Shown: piece after piece, positions 33,171 through 45,513 of the stretch
Position numbering within the stretch: the stretch's first letter is position 1
How the letters are laid out: every line of letters starts with the position of its first letter
Source of the DNA: Clytia hemisphaerica
Taxonomy: Eukaryota > Cnidaria > Hydrozoa > Leptothecata > Clytiidae
NCBI GenBank assembly: GCA_902728285.1
Contig: CACVBU010000196.1
Location: forward strand, 374,769-438,768
Length of the DNA stretch: 64,000 bases
Direction: 5' to 3'
Program-made: the position numbers and the translations under genes
The notes under the pieces: model-generated
What the model was told of the DNA's origin: nothing
Seen by the model: the letters and a program-made list of their open reading frames with translations, nothing else
Database searches by the model: none

Positions 33171-34952
33171 CCGTGGGGCAAATTTCTGCCTCAAAAAATT
33201 TACAGTGGGACATTCGAATTTAGCACTGTCTACTGTCGCTGTCACTTACTAAAATAAAAACCAAATTTCAGTTGCGTTTTCTCTAAGAAAGTGTGACCAG
33301 TGAAAGGATAACAGAATTTGATTGGCTGTGTCTTCAACCGTCATTTGGATTTGGGAAATTCAAACATGGTTAGGTCCATGCTATATATTTCGTTATCAGT
33401 ATATAAAATAAGAAATCATAGCATATGGATCTCCAGGATAGGGGGTACTCAACTCACCCCTAAGGGTGCGTTTTTCAGCCTTACCAAAGTGCATTGTAAG
33501 GGTCGAAATGAGCAAAATTGAGAGTAAGGGTGTAAGAAATGATAAAAACAACGTCTTTAAGACAAAATTTTCTGAATGATGACTAGTAAGATTTGAGTAT
33601 TTTTTCACGTGAGTTGAAGCAGTATCTCAGCCTTGCAATGTAAAATAAAACATTCCTCGTTGAAATTTTCCAAATGGTTTAATTGCTCGATGATGGTCAA
33701 TGATTATGGTTAGTATTAGACCCAACCATGTAGTAATTGACCTTGATTGAGAAGGGTTCCATCAGCCAGCTCTGCTTCAGATTTGTGTGCTAGCTGTTTG
33801 GTTTAATTATAAAATCTTGTTTTTGATGGTTTTAAGCTTTCTCTTCAAGTTAGCTTGGTTGTTTTAGGGCTCGTAATGATGATTTATGTATGGATATTCG
33901 GATAAAAACTTCATGATTGAGATTTTTTGAACATTTTCCTTGGGTTGAATCAATTAGTTAATGATAGGTAATAACTTTCAGATATTGGTTCAACCATTCG
34001 ATAAGATAATTTCCTGATATTGGAATTCTGTAAAACTTGTCAATCAAAATGGTTGCCATTTTACTTTCATTTGTTGTGTTACTTGTTTTACTTTAGTAAA
34101 AGTCCATGCGCTTCAGTTCCAACATATTATATATAGTTGGTAAGATAATTTAGAGCACTATACACGTTGGACAGTGTTTATGGGTCAGACTGAAATGAAG
34201 CCCTAAAAAGCAAATTGGAGTGTTTTTGGTTAAATTAGAGGTTTTTATAAAGGAAGACAATGAAATTGAAAAAAAGAAGATTTTCTAAGTTTGCAAGTTT
34301 TCCCCAAAAACTTTTTCGAAGTTTTGTGTTTCCTGAAGGTAAGGTTAAGACAAAGTCACACACAAATGTTAAAAAAAGTGCATTTTCAGGCCCAAATGTC
34401 CGAAATCTTCGCTCGGGTATATGGACTACGGACTGCACCAAATATCACTGTTCACTTGTTGCTGGACTTTAAAAAAAGAAACGGTGTCAGGGCAATTTTA
34501 AGTGTGTGGCTTAGTGGAATTTTAGGAACTTTGATTTTGAAACATTGAAATTAATGAGTTACCTAAATGGATCCAAGCTAGTTTTCTCTGAATAACTCAT
34601 AATGTGTCTTTCCAGGAACATTTGTGGTTTCATTCAGGTAAATATCGAGATAATCTGAGTTTTCTGTCAAAATTTGACTCTTAAAAATGCATAAAACGGC
34701 ATATTTTTGACGAATTTTATTTAATTTTTTCAATTTTTCAGCCAAAACCAGTCTTAATAAGTCTTTTAGATTTGCCATCCAAGTAAAAAACTGCTTTTTG
34801 GTCCAAATTTGGGCAATAATGGCCATTTTTGCTGGATAGAATGGGAAAGTCGAAAAAAGCTTTTGATGCTCGATAAAGGCGTATAATGGTGTGTTGCTGG
34901 GAGACTCGTAAACTACATTCTTCTCCAATTAGTAGGGGGAAATTTGTACAAT
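33171..34952. other. Intergenic stretch with one orphan element end
   Basis: 33430-33520 has GGGGGTACTCAACTCACCCC and AGGGTGCG/CCTTAC words, like the end of a word-array element, without a partner. The rest shows nothing. Confidence 0.4.
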
Positions 34953-35261
34953 CCCTCAATTTTTTTAGTCAAAGCACTTGTTATACATTGTCGGAAAGCT
35001 AAGGGGTAGGAGAATCTAAATAACTTGGATGCTAATTTTTTTCGGACACTTTGGTGTGATTTTCGGACAAATATGACGGTCTCAGGCAAAAATTATAGGG
35101 TCAAAAATTAATGAAAATTTTAGCTTGAGAAAATAGAGACCTGCTGTATATTTTTGGAAAGCTCTCAGAAAATTAAGATTAGATTAAAGTTATTTTGATT
35201 CTCCTACCCATTAGCTTTCCAAAAATGTATAACAAGTGCTTTGACTAAAGAAATCGAGCGA
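34953..35261. mobile_element. Foldback element with about 65-bp arms, CTTTAGTCAAAGCACTTG
   Basis: TTTAGTCAAAGCACTTGTTA, then TACATT, GGAAAGCTAA and GGGTAGGAGAATC, with the complement at 35196-35247. 309 bp, no frame. Confidence 0.75.
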
Positions 35262-36102
35262 CCTAAAAAAAAATGGCTTGCCTCTTTGAAGCCTCTTTGG
35301 TGGTAATGTAAAAAAACAATAAAAACTACAGAGAAAACAATGATTGTTCAGTTTAATGGTATTTTACTTTCCAGTCTTAATTTATCTTATCTCAACTTAG
35401 CCTGGATAAACTATTTATTATTTTCTTATGTCAATGTTTCTGCTATTTATAGCTTGGTCTACCTAGATGCTTGGAAACCCAGGGTCGGCAAATTTTGAGC
35501 TTCACGCAATATTTGAATTGACAAAGTAAGCATGTGATGCCTTTTGATATTGGAATTCAAATTGCTTTAGGAAAACTAGACGGTATTAAACCAGAAATAT
35601 AAAAAAGCCTGGATATCCAGGCTAGACGTTACTCAACAATTTTTTTATATGACTTGTTTAGCAGTTATGAGATAAATTTATCCTTCCAAAACAATCTTCA
35701 CTGAAAAAGCAAAAAAAAAACAATTTGTCTTAACTTCAAGTGACCCCGAGGTGCATGCTGCTTAAGTTAATACATTCAAATAAACAACCAATCTTATAAT
35801 TGAGACTTATCATTGACAATGAACTTTCGTATAAGGAAACCCAAAACTCCTACCGTTTTTGCTTCAATTTGAAAAAATTTATAAGCACCGTACGCACCAC
35901 TAGTTGCCTAGAAAACTAAAGTAGATTTATTCAGTCACAGATGTTTAGTTGAGACTGAATATTCCAAGATAACTACAAAATTCGTAAATACATTTAAAGC
36001 GCCGAAAACACTAGATTGTCGTAAGTTGCGTCTCTTAGCGTTGTGAATACAGACTTAGTTAAATTACATTACTGGCACTCGTGTAAGCAAGAAGCATAAG
36101 TC
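35262..36102. other. Intergenic stretch, nothing recognised
   Basis: No coding or repeat signal that I can support. Confidence 0.35.
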
Positions 36103-36261
36103 ATCCAGAAGCCTAGCTAAGAGGGGCGCAAAATTTGTGGAGGAGAGCAAATTTTTATTACACTGTAATTATCTATTCATGGTATTAATGGATGATTACA
36201 GTGTCATAAAAGTCTGCTCTGCTACAAAAGTTTTGCGCCCCTCTTAGCTACGCTACTGGAT
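36103..36261. mobile_element. 159-bp palindromic MITE, AGAGGGGCGCAAAA arms
   Basis: ATCCAGAAGCCTAGCTAAGA, then GGGGCGCAAAA, with the complement at the right end. An inner pair (ACACTGTAATTATC and GATTACAGTGT) extends the hairpin almost to the centre. Confidence 0.75.
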
Positions 36262-37346
36262 CCTATGTTTATAAATCGAGAATTAAGATGTGGCGTCGTT
36301 TAAAAGAAGTTTTGGCCTTCATTACATAAGGGCTCGCAGTTAAGCGTTTTAAGTGTACTGAAGAAAATTATTTTAAAACCTCTCTTCAAGGGAAAGAGTG
36401 GGTAGTGATTGCGTCAAGTGGTCAATTTGACCGTAGGTGGAAAATTATACTTAAAAATCATTAATTTGGAATTGTAATTGAACCAATCATAGAGCAGCTC
36501 ATTATATCTGTAAAACTTGCAAATTTAAGCATGAATTCTATGGTTTTTTTGTGTACCTAGAGTCTGTATCCCTGAACTTTAAAATGAAGAATGGAGCGCG
36601 CTCTTTAACCCAGGTACCTGATAATTCTCGCGCCTCTAGCGTGCGAATAAATGGCTGTCTATCAAAAAATAAATGGTTTTGATGAATAAACAAGTCATCT
36701 CTATTGAAAAAAGTCAGTTGTACAATCTCTCAGTTTTTATTGTCCATTGAGCGGTCATTTTGTTATGAATGGAGTGACTTTACTAATATTCAGGTAGAAT
36801 TAGCTGGAATTTCACCACACCCCGGACAAAATTTCCATCAAGCTGAAAATTGGCACAGATGTTCTTTAGGGTATACTGAGTTACCAAAAGAAATCCCCAT
36901 CAGTCCGGACAAACCACTTTTTCGGACAGTTGAAAACTGGACATGTCCGGAAAAAATGTCCGAAAAAAAGTTATCCAATAAAACCGCCATGAATAGTTGT
37001 CTGTTTGAATAGTTGTTTGTTTGTTTTGAAGGAATTTAAAATGGCTATCAATTTCCAAACAATATGTGCAAAGTAAAAACTATTTAAACTATCCTCAAAA
37101 AATCGCATAATGTGGTTAGACTTACACAACGAAAAATGTGAATTCATCCATTCCCACCTACACTAATGTTTTCGAGAAGACATCAATCATACGAGGAGAA
37201 AATACTAAAATTAACTTGCAAAATTTCTCTGTCTACACGTGTAAATCATATCTCTCTTATTCTTTGTGGAAACAAATTAATGTAAATTACGATATTGTAT
37301 TTCCGAAATAGAACACTAACGTGGGCCCGTTTTGTAACTTGAATGT
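36262..37346. other. Intergenic stretch with TCCGGACA words
   Basis: 36836-36975 has five or six TCCGGACA/TGTCCGG words, including a GGACATGTCC palindrome. It looks like one end of an element; no partner found. Confidence 0.4.
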
Positions 37347-37624
37347 GGTTAAAGTTGGGGGTGGACTAGGGTGACCGGGTACTAAATTTGACTAGATTCT
37401 ACTTCTGACTGAACCCAGACTGAACTTTGCTTCCTGATGATTTTAATGGCATTGAGTCCAGTGAAGTAGACTAGAGATTTCGCCATCTTGAAAGTTTTAA
37501 CTATCACTTTCAAAACTTATGTGAAAACACAAAAAACAATAAGATATGTTTTAATGGTTAAAGTTGGGGGTGGACTAGGGTGAACGGGTACTAAATTTGA
37601 CTAGATTCTACTTCTGACTGAACC
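37347..37624 (+). repeat. 69-bp direct duplication, 209 bp apart
   Basis: 37347-37415 and 37556-37624 (GGTTAAAGTTGGGGGTGGAC to CTTCTGACTGAACC) differ at one base. Related sequence appears at 45590-45680 and, more weakly, at 51980-52590. Confidence 0.75.
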
Positions 37625-37764
37625 TTCGTGATTATTTTGATGGCACAGATACACAAATAACTCAAAGAAAAAAGATTAGCTCCTTCGTTAGCTGATTACC
37701 TGATTCTCTGTTTGTTTCCCCTAAAAAAGGGACTGGATCGAGTGATATTAAAGTCTGCTATATT

Positions 37765-37920
37765 GCACCCAGGGAGGGGGGCACTCGATCCAAAACGACC
37801 GTACGTGTGGCCCAAAATTAGACCTTTGAAATCGGACCCTTACTGTGCAGAAAAAAAGAAGAAGCAAAATTGGAATAAATTTAGGCGAAAAATCGACCCT
37901 TACGGTGCATTTTCTTGACG
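37765..37920. repeat. Orphan element end with GACCCTTACNGTGCA words
   Basis: CCCAGGGAGGGGGGCACTCG opens a segment in which GGACCCTTACTGTGCA and CGACCCTTACGGTGCA recur. No second terminus seen. Confidence 0.45.
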
Positions 37921-38118
37921 ATTTAAGTATCATGTCATATTTTTTGAACACAAAGAAAAAATCTGCTTTATTTTATCTTTAATCCTTTATTTTACTTTTA
38001 TTTTTAATTCTTCAAAAAAATCTTTGGTATGCGTAAATTAAGTACTATAGTGTAAATTGATGATTATCATTAAAAAGTTTGAAGTGTCTACTCACTTTTG
38101 AGGCAGAATTTAGTTCAC

Positions 38119-38378
38119 AGTGCCGTAGCTACCGGGTGGGGGGGGGGGGGGCTAGGAGGCTTAGCCCCCCCCCCCAATATTTTTTAAGAGTGATTTTTTC
38201 ATAAAATGGAGTATTTTACCTTTAAATTTTGCGTTTATTCGAATTATTTTAGTTTTTTGAGTGTGTTTTTAGCCAATTTATAGCTCTAGATTTCAAAATG
38301 TCCACCTTAGCCCTCAAGGTGTCACTGAACTTATGCCCCCCTAATATCAAAACGCTTCCTAGCCCTTCCTACAGCACT
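38119..38378. mobile_element. Short element with AGTGCYGTAG ends and a G/C homopolymer hairpin
   Basis: AGTGCCGTAG at the left and CTACAGCACT at the right. Just inside the left end a run of 14 G (38138-38151) and a run of 11 C (38165-38175) form a 14-bp stem with CTA/TAG and a 7-base loop. Confidence 0.6.
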
Positions 38379-38649
38379 CATCGTAAAGATTTTATTTTTT
38401 ATGTGGTCGTGTGGTGAAAGGGGGTAATCTGTTGCAGTCTTCACTCAAATTGCGCTTATTTGTTTACGAGTTTGTTTTCCGTTTTACTACATGATTTCAG
38501 GAAAAACACTGACCGCAGTTTTCTGATTACATATTATGATTACAATTTATTACTCATATCCTGTTTTGTATTTGTAATCCAGGTCCAGATTCTGAGCTTT
38601 TTCGTGGTCAACACATTCCAAAAAAAATTTAGAGATTTTTTGGGGGGGA

Positions 38650-38873
38650 GGGATCTTGGAGTTTCTTAAAATTCGGATGTTCTTAAATTTTTATAAGTTT
38701 TAAGGCTGAAGATATTCTTAAAAATGTTCCTTATTTTCAACATTTTGTTAGTGCTTTTGGGCAGTTTCCTAAGAAATTGATGTGTTTTTGAGTCCATCCT
38801 AAGAATGTTCTTACCCTATTTTGGCCATTGAAGCCTTGTGCTCGTATTTAGTTTGTTCCTATAAAAAAACGTG
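38650..38873. mobile_element. ACACG-T(n) family element, left end lost
   Basis: The right end CCTATAAAAAAACGTGT matches 30612-30868. TGTTCTTA words recur four times, with GAAGCCTTGTG. No left terminus is visible. Confidence 0.6.
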
Positions 38874-39420
38874 TATTAAGGACTCAGCCAAAATTTACAC
38901 GTCCTGTTAGAGAAATATTTAGTTGTTGAATAAAAAAAGACTGATGGTTTTAGAGTGGTAAAACGGACAAAAAAATGCCTGCGCAGCAATTGGCAGCTAC
39001 TGTCGAAAAGGTGCATAGAAACTTAATTTTTCGACTTTGTTGAATCGTTTTTTAGGATTTGTTTTGAATTTGAATTTTACATGCGACCATATTTTCTATG
39101 GTCAAAAGTGACAAGAATTTGAAACCTTAATGTTTCGATATAGTAAAGTCATTTCATGTGAAGAACGCCTACTGTGAAATCTTTTTACCTCACGTTTATT
39201 TAGAATAAGTTTCTGATTAAAAACGTCTAAATACTCCATAATGTTGCAAAGATTATATTAAAAGTATACCCCGCATCCTTCCTGGATATATTTATGATGT
39301 GGGTGGGTTTAATTTATGAAATTCTTTGGCTGCAATAGCAGATACACACCAACCATCTATGTTGATACTTTACCAAAGTTTAGTGTTACATTGAGGGGGT
39401 CTATAGAAGCATTTGAAAAC

Positions 39421-39712
39421 TGTGACACAGACCCGGTAGGATTTTTCAACCAGTGGGGGTAAAAATAACGAACTGAAACTCGATGGGGATTGATATTCCC
39501 ATATATTTTGGCTGAGCATTTAAATTCCATTGTTTTTAAGTCAGAAAATTCAGTGGGGATGGGAAAACGGCATAATATTTTACAGTGAGGATTGGTTTAT
39601 TCGATTATTTTCAATAGGGACAAAAATTGGAGTATAATTTTCCACTGGGGACGATATTTTGGCCAATTTTTCCAGTGGGAAGGGGTTCCAGTGGGTCCGT
39701 GAGAAGGGGGTA
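39421..39712. mobile_element. CACAGACCCGGTAGGA foldback, 290-bp copy
   Basis: GACACAGACCCGGTAGGATT at the left and CAGTGGGTCCGTGAGAAGGG at the right, with CAGTGGGGA words between. Same family as 29387, 44846 and 48685. Confidence 0.7.
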
Positions 39713-40684
39713 TGCAAAAGGTTGCTAGTGGCCCCTACCGAAATAATGTCGGTTTCTGAAACAAGAAATGTTGCAAAAAAATCATCAAATATTTCTGTCT
39801 AGACAGAAACAGTTTTAGAAAACTTTTGAAACTTTTCATCGTTGGTTGTGATGATGACAAAAACTGTTTTGTATAGATTTCTCTGAGGTGGGTAGGTCAC
39901 TAAACAAAGTTTAGCGATTGAACTGCAACTTGTTTATGTTTAATTTTGATTGAATTTGTTTCAAGTGGACCCCGGACCTTAAGTGAAACGAAATTATAGA
40001 CATGACACGCGATTCTTCAGGAAAGAAAGACACACAGACAAAATAGCGTAAGCTGCAAAAAAGTGCAATGTTATGTTGCTTTTTATAAAACTTTCGTCAT
40101 AACATTTGTTTGAGATTTTGAGGTGGGTGGTGGGCCACTTGAAAGAAAGTTTAGCAATTGAAATGCAACCTGTTTATGTTTATGTTTCATTTTGATAAAA
40201 TTTGTTTCAAGCGACCCAGACATTAAGCTGAAGACCAGACCAGATCCTTGCCCAAAAATCTTCCTAGCGGTTCTTCAAAATCAAAGTTACCTCTCAGCTA
40301 CGACTAAATTTGTTTCTAAAAATTTTAATTTCCTTAGAAATTGAATATCCATTAATTGAACAAAGAAATTCCATTGATTTAATGAGTTTTGGGGATTTTA
40401 TTTTAAATATCTTAAGGAAAGAATTTTTTTGGCGGGTTTAGCAGATCCGGCCAAGTTTCTTAACGCCATCCGCCGAATTAAATTCCCGCCAGCACACTAC
40501 ACCTTTTTCATTGTAGAGAAATATAAAGTTTTCATAGGAAAGTATAAATTTCCTAGAAATTATAGACAAGTATTTTTATCTCATGGGAAATAAGTTCTCC
40601 GAGAGTGTCTCCGAGAATTTTCTGTTACACCAGGCTGGAGATAAAATCTGTGGACACTTTATTTTCAAAAAACTATACACTGCT
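39713..40684. other. Intergenic stretch, nothing recognised
   Basis: Two loosely similar segments (39885-39985 and 40120-40220, both with GAGGTGGGT, AAAGTTTAGC and TTTATGTTTAATTTTGAT-like text) suggest an old duplication. Confidence 0.4.
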
Positions 40685-41387
40685 GGAAAGATATTTTCAA
40701 GGAGAAAAATCTAAAAGATAAAAGATTTTTGAAAAATTGAAAAAAAGAATGCAAAATGAAGATGAAAATACTTCTACTTGTTCGAAAATCATTATATAAA
40801 TTAGATTTTTTCGCTAAAAAAAAAACTTTTTTTGAAAAAAAATATTCAATCGGAAGATATGCAGGATATGGTCCCAAACAACAAAAAAGAGCCCTTTTTC
40901 GAGTTACCCAGGCAAAGTTTTCGAACTGTAATTTTTGTCTAAATAAATATTTTTTGAATTCTACAAGAAGTTGATTTTCTTCTTCTTCTCTTTTCATTCA
41001 TCTTCATTCTTCGTTTTTTTTAATTTTTTCATTTTTGATAATATTCCACTCAATAATATTTTTGTCTCCGCTGCAGATTATATTGAGGCAGACTTTAGAA
41101 AGATACGAGAAATCTGAACACAACAAACTTGAACCCAGCAAGGTTCAAATATTCTAAAAAGTTTGATGCTACGATTTTCTTAAATACGTAGAAGAAAATC
41201 TTCTTTTTTCCGTCTTCATCTTTTTTTCCATTTTTCAAGTTTTCAAAAATCTTTAATCTATATATACCGTACATCCTGTGCCCAAGTTCGGAGTTGCCAT
41301 AAAGCCATTATGGTAATAGCGGGGAGGGCACATTACTATACATTGTAATCTATATATATAGATCATTCTCCTTGGAAATATCTTTCC
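40685..41387. mobile_element. Foldback element, GGAAAGATATTTTCAAGGAG arms
   Basis: GGAAAGATATTTTCAAGGAG at the left and CTCCTTGGAAATATCTTTCC at the right, with further paired AAAGATTTTTGAAAA segments. The frames within it (for example 40665-40997 minus) are low-complexity chance frames. Confidence 0.55.
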
Positions 41388-42075
41388 AATTTATGGTTTA
41401 TAGATTTTTGATATAGCATAAATACTTGCTTGGAAACTGTCTAAAAGGTAAAGTGAGGCAGATATAGGTATAAGTCATCGAATAAAAAGTCCCAAAAAGG
41501 CTAGATTTGAAACCAATTATTTCTCATTTGAAGCGCGTGGTTTTCACACAAATATTCTAGATTCAATCTGTCATTCCAAAAGCGGCGCAAATCTTAGTCT
41601 TCACTTTTTCATGGTTTGGTTGAGAAAAGTTATAGATTCTTCTTTAGCCCTTCGAGCTTTAAAAAGACCTTCCTTGTTCAGTCATTAGCACCTGTCTTTT
41701 CTTTGATGCAATGGCCTACATGAGGAATTGCACGTCTAAAACACTTTCACGTAAATTATCATAATTCATGTGTTGGCCAACATAAATTAATGTGCAATAC
41801 TGGAATAATTATCATTAATTAATCAGTACAAGTACGAAAACATCATATCAAAATGCTGTCAATCAAAAAATTACAGTCCTTGAATCACTCCCTTACTATG
41901 ACTACATCACTATGAACGATCAATTTCCTTCTAATTACTCCTTCGATGAATTGACATAGCAACAAGCACCATATTCGGTGGTCTTCGTTTCCATGTTAAT
42001 TTGTTCTGGTTTGGAGTGACGTCATAAATGACTGTTTGACAGAGAAGTCGGTTCCAAAAATGCAATTGATTTTTG

Positions 42076-42126
42076 ATCAAAATGACTCATTTATCAAAAT
42101 GACCAATTTATCAAAATGACCAATTT
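42076..42126 (+). repeat. Three tandem 17-bp units (ATCAAAATGACCAATTT)
   Basis: One unit with two changes followed by two exact units. Confidence 0.85.
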
Positions 42127-42993
42127 ATCATGGCCCATCTTGTTAGGATTGAGAAGTAACTTATTTCTGTTACGGCCTACCATCATTTTAGAGAAGAGTT
42201 TCCGTGTTTGATGTCTGTCAAACTTTTTGGTCGGATTTGATAGAAAGGTTAGAGCCCTCCAAAAAAGCCCCCCCCCCCTTAAAAGTGGGCGATAAATTTC
42301 TAAAAATATTCTAAATGACAAATTGCTTTTGGGCAATGTTCAATGTGTTCAATGCTGTCTGTCTGGTGTCTATGGAATAAGGGTTTTTAGTAGTAGGGTT
42401 TTTTGCATCTAAATAACCTTGAAGATTTTGTAGAAGGCAAGTATTTTGAATTGTCTATTTTTTCAATAGCAACACTCAACTACCGGCTTTTCAAATGGGA
42501 AATAAATCGGGCAAACTTTCTTGTCAATAACACAAAAGTACTAAAAACCCTGACCTAGAAAAGGGGGATTCGAACTAAGACACGAAACTTTTTTTACAGG
42601 CCTTTTTAAACTTTGAAAATCAGGAGATCGATTTCTGTTAATGAGTGTCAATCTTTATTTACGAGGGTAAGTGAGCTCGATGGTTGCTGGTTTCGAACTT
42701 TATAGGGTCACCATTATTCAATGCCAGCCCCTATTTTGTAACCTTTCGAAAGTTAAAGCTAATCAGGTCTACTGATGATTTAAAGCTTGTGATAACCCCT
42801 GTTATCTTACTACTGTGTAGTCTCTTTAACTCGAATCTTTATAACTCGAACAAGTTTTACAGTCCCTTTAGTTAGCAATGCCTTATAGACCTTCCTGTAT
42901 AACTAGCAATTTCTTAAATTCGGACAAATTTCTGTTCCCCGCCGTGCTTGTTCGAGTTATGGAGACTTCATTGCATCATCACCATTGAGTTTC

Positions 42994-43261
42994 AAGCCCG
43001 AAGGGCTAGAGGTCAATCTCTAACCTTTCTCAGGCAAGAAAAATTGAAGCCTTAAAATATGCGCCGTATTTTTGATGACGGATTGAATCTAGCAATTCCT
43101 CTGTTTTCGAGTGATATATTTTTCAAAATTAAGCGGTAAATTTTAGTTTCAATCTGTCATTTGTGTAAAAACCAGGCGGGTCGCTCAAGACCGCGCAACT
43201 TTGGTAGGATTTGTTGGCTTCAAATCCTACCAAAGAGATTGACTTCTAGCCCTTCGGGCTT
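42994..43261. mobile_element. Foldback element, AAGCCCGAAGGGCTAGA ends
   Basis: AAGCCCGAAGGGCTAGAGGT, then CAATCTCT, with the complement at 43234-43261. An inner palindrome TGGTAGGATTTG / CAAATCCTACCA lies at 43203-43232. Confidence 0.8.
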
Positions 43262-43504
43262 ATACTTCATTGATCATCACCTTTGGAAACGATACAAGAA
43301 GAAGCAAACTTAGTATTTCGAAACACCACTTTTAAGTATTCAAGTGTTAAACTGGAAATTGAAACTCAAAGAAGTTTTACAATTCTATAATTGGTTAAAA
43401 CCTGAAAACCTATCTTGATAATTAAGTAAAATGGCCTCAGAGTTTTTTGCCAATTTTTAACATCATTTTTGGGTTTATGAAGCAATCGTTTGACGTCGCT
43501 CAAT

Positions 43505-44557
43505 ACACGTTTTTTTTAATAAGAACATTCAAAATTTTTGAAGCCTTCGGATGTTCTTAACTTTTTGGGTTTCAAGCCTAAAAATTTTCTTATTGTGACC
43601 ATTTTGTGACCATTTTTATCCATTTCCCTAAAAATTTTAATTTAATTTTGACTTCAATTCTTCCAATATCGCTACTCGTAGCCTTGGTTCCCTAGTCTCC
43701 ATTCTGATCTTTAGATTTAGCCCATCTGTTCTTAGGTTTACTTAGTTTGTATTTTCTTCAGTGCATATGACTTTATTATATTTCTAGTTCTATGAAGTTT
43801 TTTTTCTTCTATTTGATGTTTAATTATTTTCAATTAATTTAATTTAGATAGTTGATAGCTCACTTATTTATGTCAAAATACTGGTCGTGTCTTGCAAGGT
43901 CCAGTACACTTTTACACAGCCTTCGGTGTTGCAATCTATGCAAGTTTTGCTCATTCTATCTTACGCTCTGTCGTGATTTTATCTCACTGAGTTCTTAGAT
44001 CTATTTTGTCGCTTATTTTACCTCTAGCCACCAATAGTACTTGAACCTTAGCCTAGTCCTAACTTATAACATTATGTTAGTATTTTTTTTTTTAATATAT
44101 TCGTTAATTTTTTATAATAGCACACATTGCGATGGCCTCAGCTAGCATACTCAGATACTCGGATTTGTTTAGGTTTTAGTCTAGCTCTATCACTATTCAC
44201 ATTTACCCCTCATACTTCTTAATCCTAATCATTTTATTCATCATACTAGCCCACCGCTTCATCACTATCTGCTTGTCCCATACGGCCCCAATTTTTCTTC
44301 AGTATACTACCAGGTTATTTTTCAATTTTTTTTCTAGACATTGCACATATATTATATACAGAATTTTCAGGTGAAGAGCCAAATGTAAATTTTGGAAATG
44401 CCAGAAATATATCATTATTATTATTATTATTATTATTAAAAATCGGGTGTTTGTTTGTTTGTTCCTCAAAGCCTTAAAATGCTCTTAACTTGTTCTTAAC
44501 ATTTTGGCCATTGAAGCCTTATGTTCTTATTATAATTTGTTCTTATAAAAAACGTGT
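43505..44557. mobile_element. ACACG-T(n) family element with an inserted LINE-like 3' tail
   Basis: ACACGTTTTTTTTAATAAGA at 43505 and TTCTTATAAAAAACGTGT at 44557 are its two ends, with TGTTCTTA and GAAGCCTT words beside each. The intervening 43620-44440 ends in AATTTTGGAAATGCC and an (ATT)n run, the look of a LINE 3' end inserted on the + strand. Confidence 0.65.
44411..44438 (+). repeat. (ATT)n microsatellite
   Basis: About nine ATT units, probably the tail of the inserted retroelement. Confidence 0.85.
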
Positions 44558-44845
44558 ATGATGATTTCATACGGATATGTAAGAAAGTCATAAAAATCCC
44601 ATGTAAGGTATCAGCTACCATTACGAACGTGACTTTATAAAAATCTCGTTTTATCACGATCATATCTTCTTAAAATAGACGCATGTAAAGATCTTATAAT
44701 CTCGATTTCTCCTGATAATGGAACTTCAAAACTGGTCATATTTGGGCCGAGATTAGATTATGATCTTTTAAAACTCCGCCTCGCTTTCGCTCACAGTTTG
44801 ATCCTGTTAACCTACGTCGTTATTCGTGTCAAGGAGAATCATATC

Positions 44846-44930
44846 CCCTTCTCACAGACCCGGTAGGATTTTTTCAGCCAGTGGGGGTAAAAATAACGGA
44901 CTGAAACTCGATAGATATTGATATTCAGGT
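44846..44930. repeat. CCCCTTCTCACAGACCCGG family, one end only
   Basis: CCCCTTCTCACAGACCCGGT and GTGGGGGTAAAAATAACGGA match 39430-39480; no right half. Confidence 0.7.
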
Positions 44931-45263
44931 GATACTAGTTGATTTCTTAGAGAGTAAATCAAGTTTAAATTGTTCTGTCTTTCAGTAGTCACGTGGTAGT
45001 TTGATCAAGGCTGGGGCAGGTGAAATGGAATAATAAAGATTTTGGCTTTCCCTTAAAATCTTTAAAAAAAAAGAAGTTTTGTTTCAAGTTATATGAGGGA
45101 AGCTATTTTGGGTAGAAAAAAGAGAGAGGGGCGTCGAAAATAGTTTTTTTTTAGGAGCCTTTTGGCACCCCTTGTCAATCCCAAATATCAAATCCGGAAT
45201 TTTGATGTATTTTTGAAGAAAAATCCATTGAAAGCTTTTATCTTTTTAAAGAATATTATCATA

Positions 45264-45513
45264 TACCTTAGGAAAACTATTTTTTGCGGGAACTAATTTT
45301 TGCGGTTTGCAGTTCAAGATTTAATATTTAATATTTGCGGGAACTTAATTTTGCGGATTTCTCACTTGAAAGAAAATTAGAGCCGTACTGTGAATTATTC
45401 GACCTTTGTTTTCACATTTGAAAAGTTTTGCGGGAACTTAATTTTACGGTTTGGGCCTAAATCTGCAAAAACCGCAAAATTTAGTTCCCTCAAAAATTAG
45501 TTCCCTTAAGGTA
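45264..45513. mobile_element. Foldback element, TACCTTARGGRAACT ends, TTTTGCGG words
   Basis: Left TACCTTAGGAAAACTATTTT, right AAATTAGTTCCCTTAAGGTA. GCGGGAACTWAWTTTTGCGG words recur five or six times across 250 bp. Confidence 0.75.

Noticed and set aside
32960-33223. 87-residue frame
   Set aside because: Translation of the TACCG/CCCGG word array and the poly-C end of the 31720-33170 element.
36704-37012. 102-residue frame
   Set aside because: Its sequence consists largely of translated TCCGGACA words of an element end.
40665-40997. 110-residue minus-strand frame
   Set aside because: Low-complexity Lys/Phe-rich translation of a foldback element; no splice or start context.
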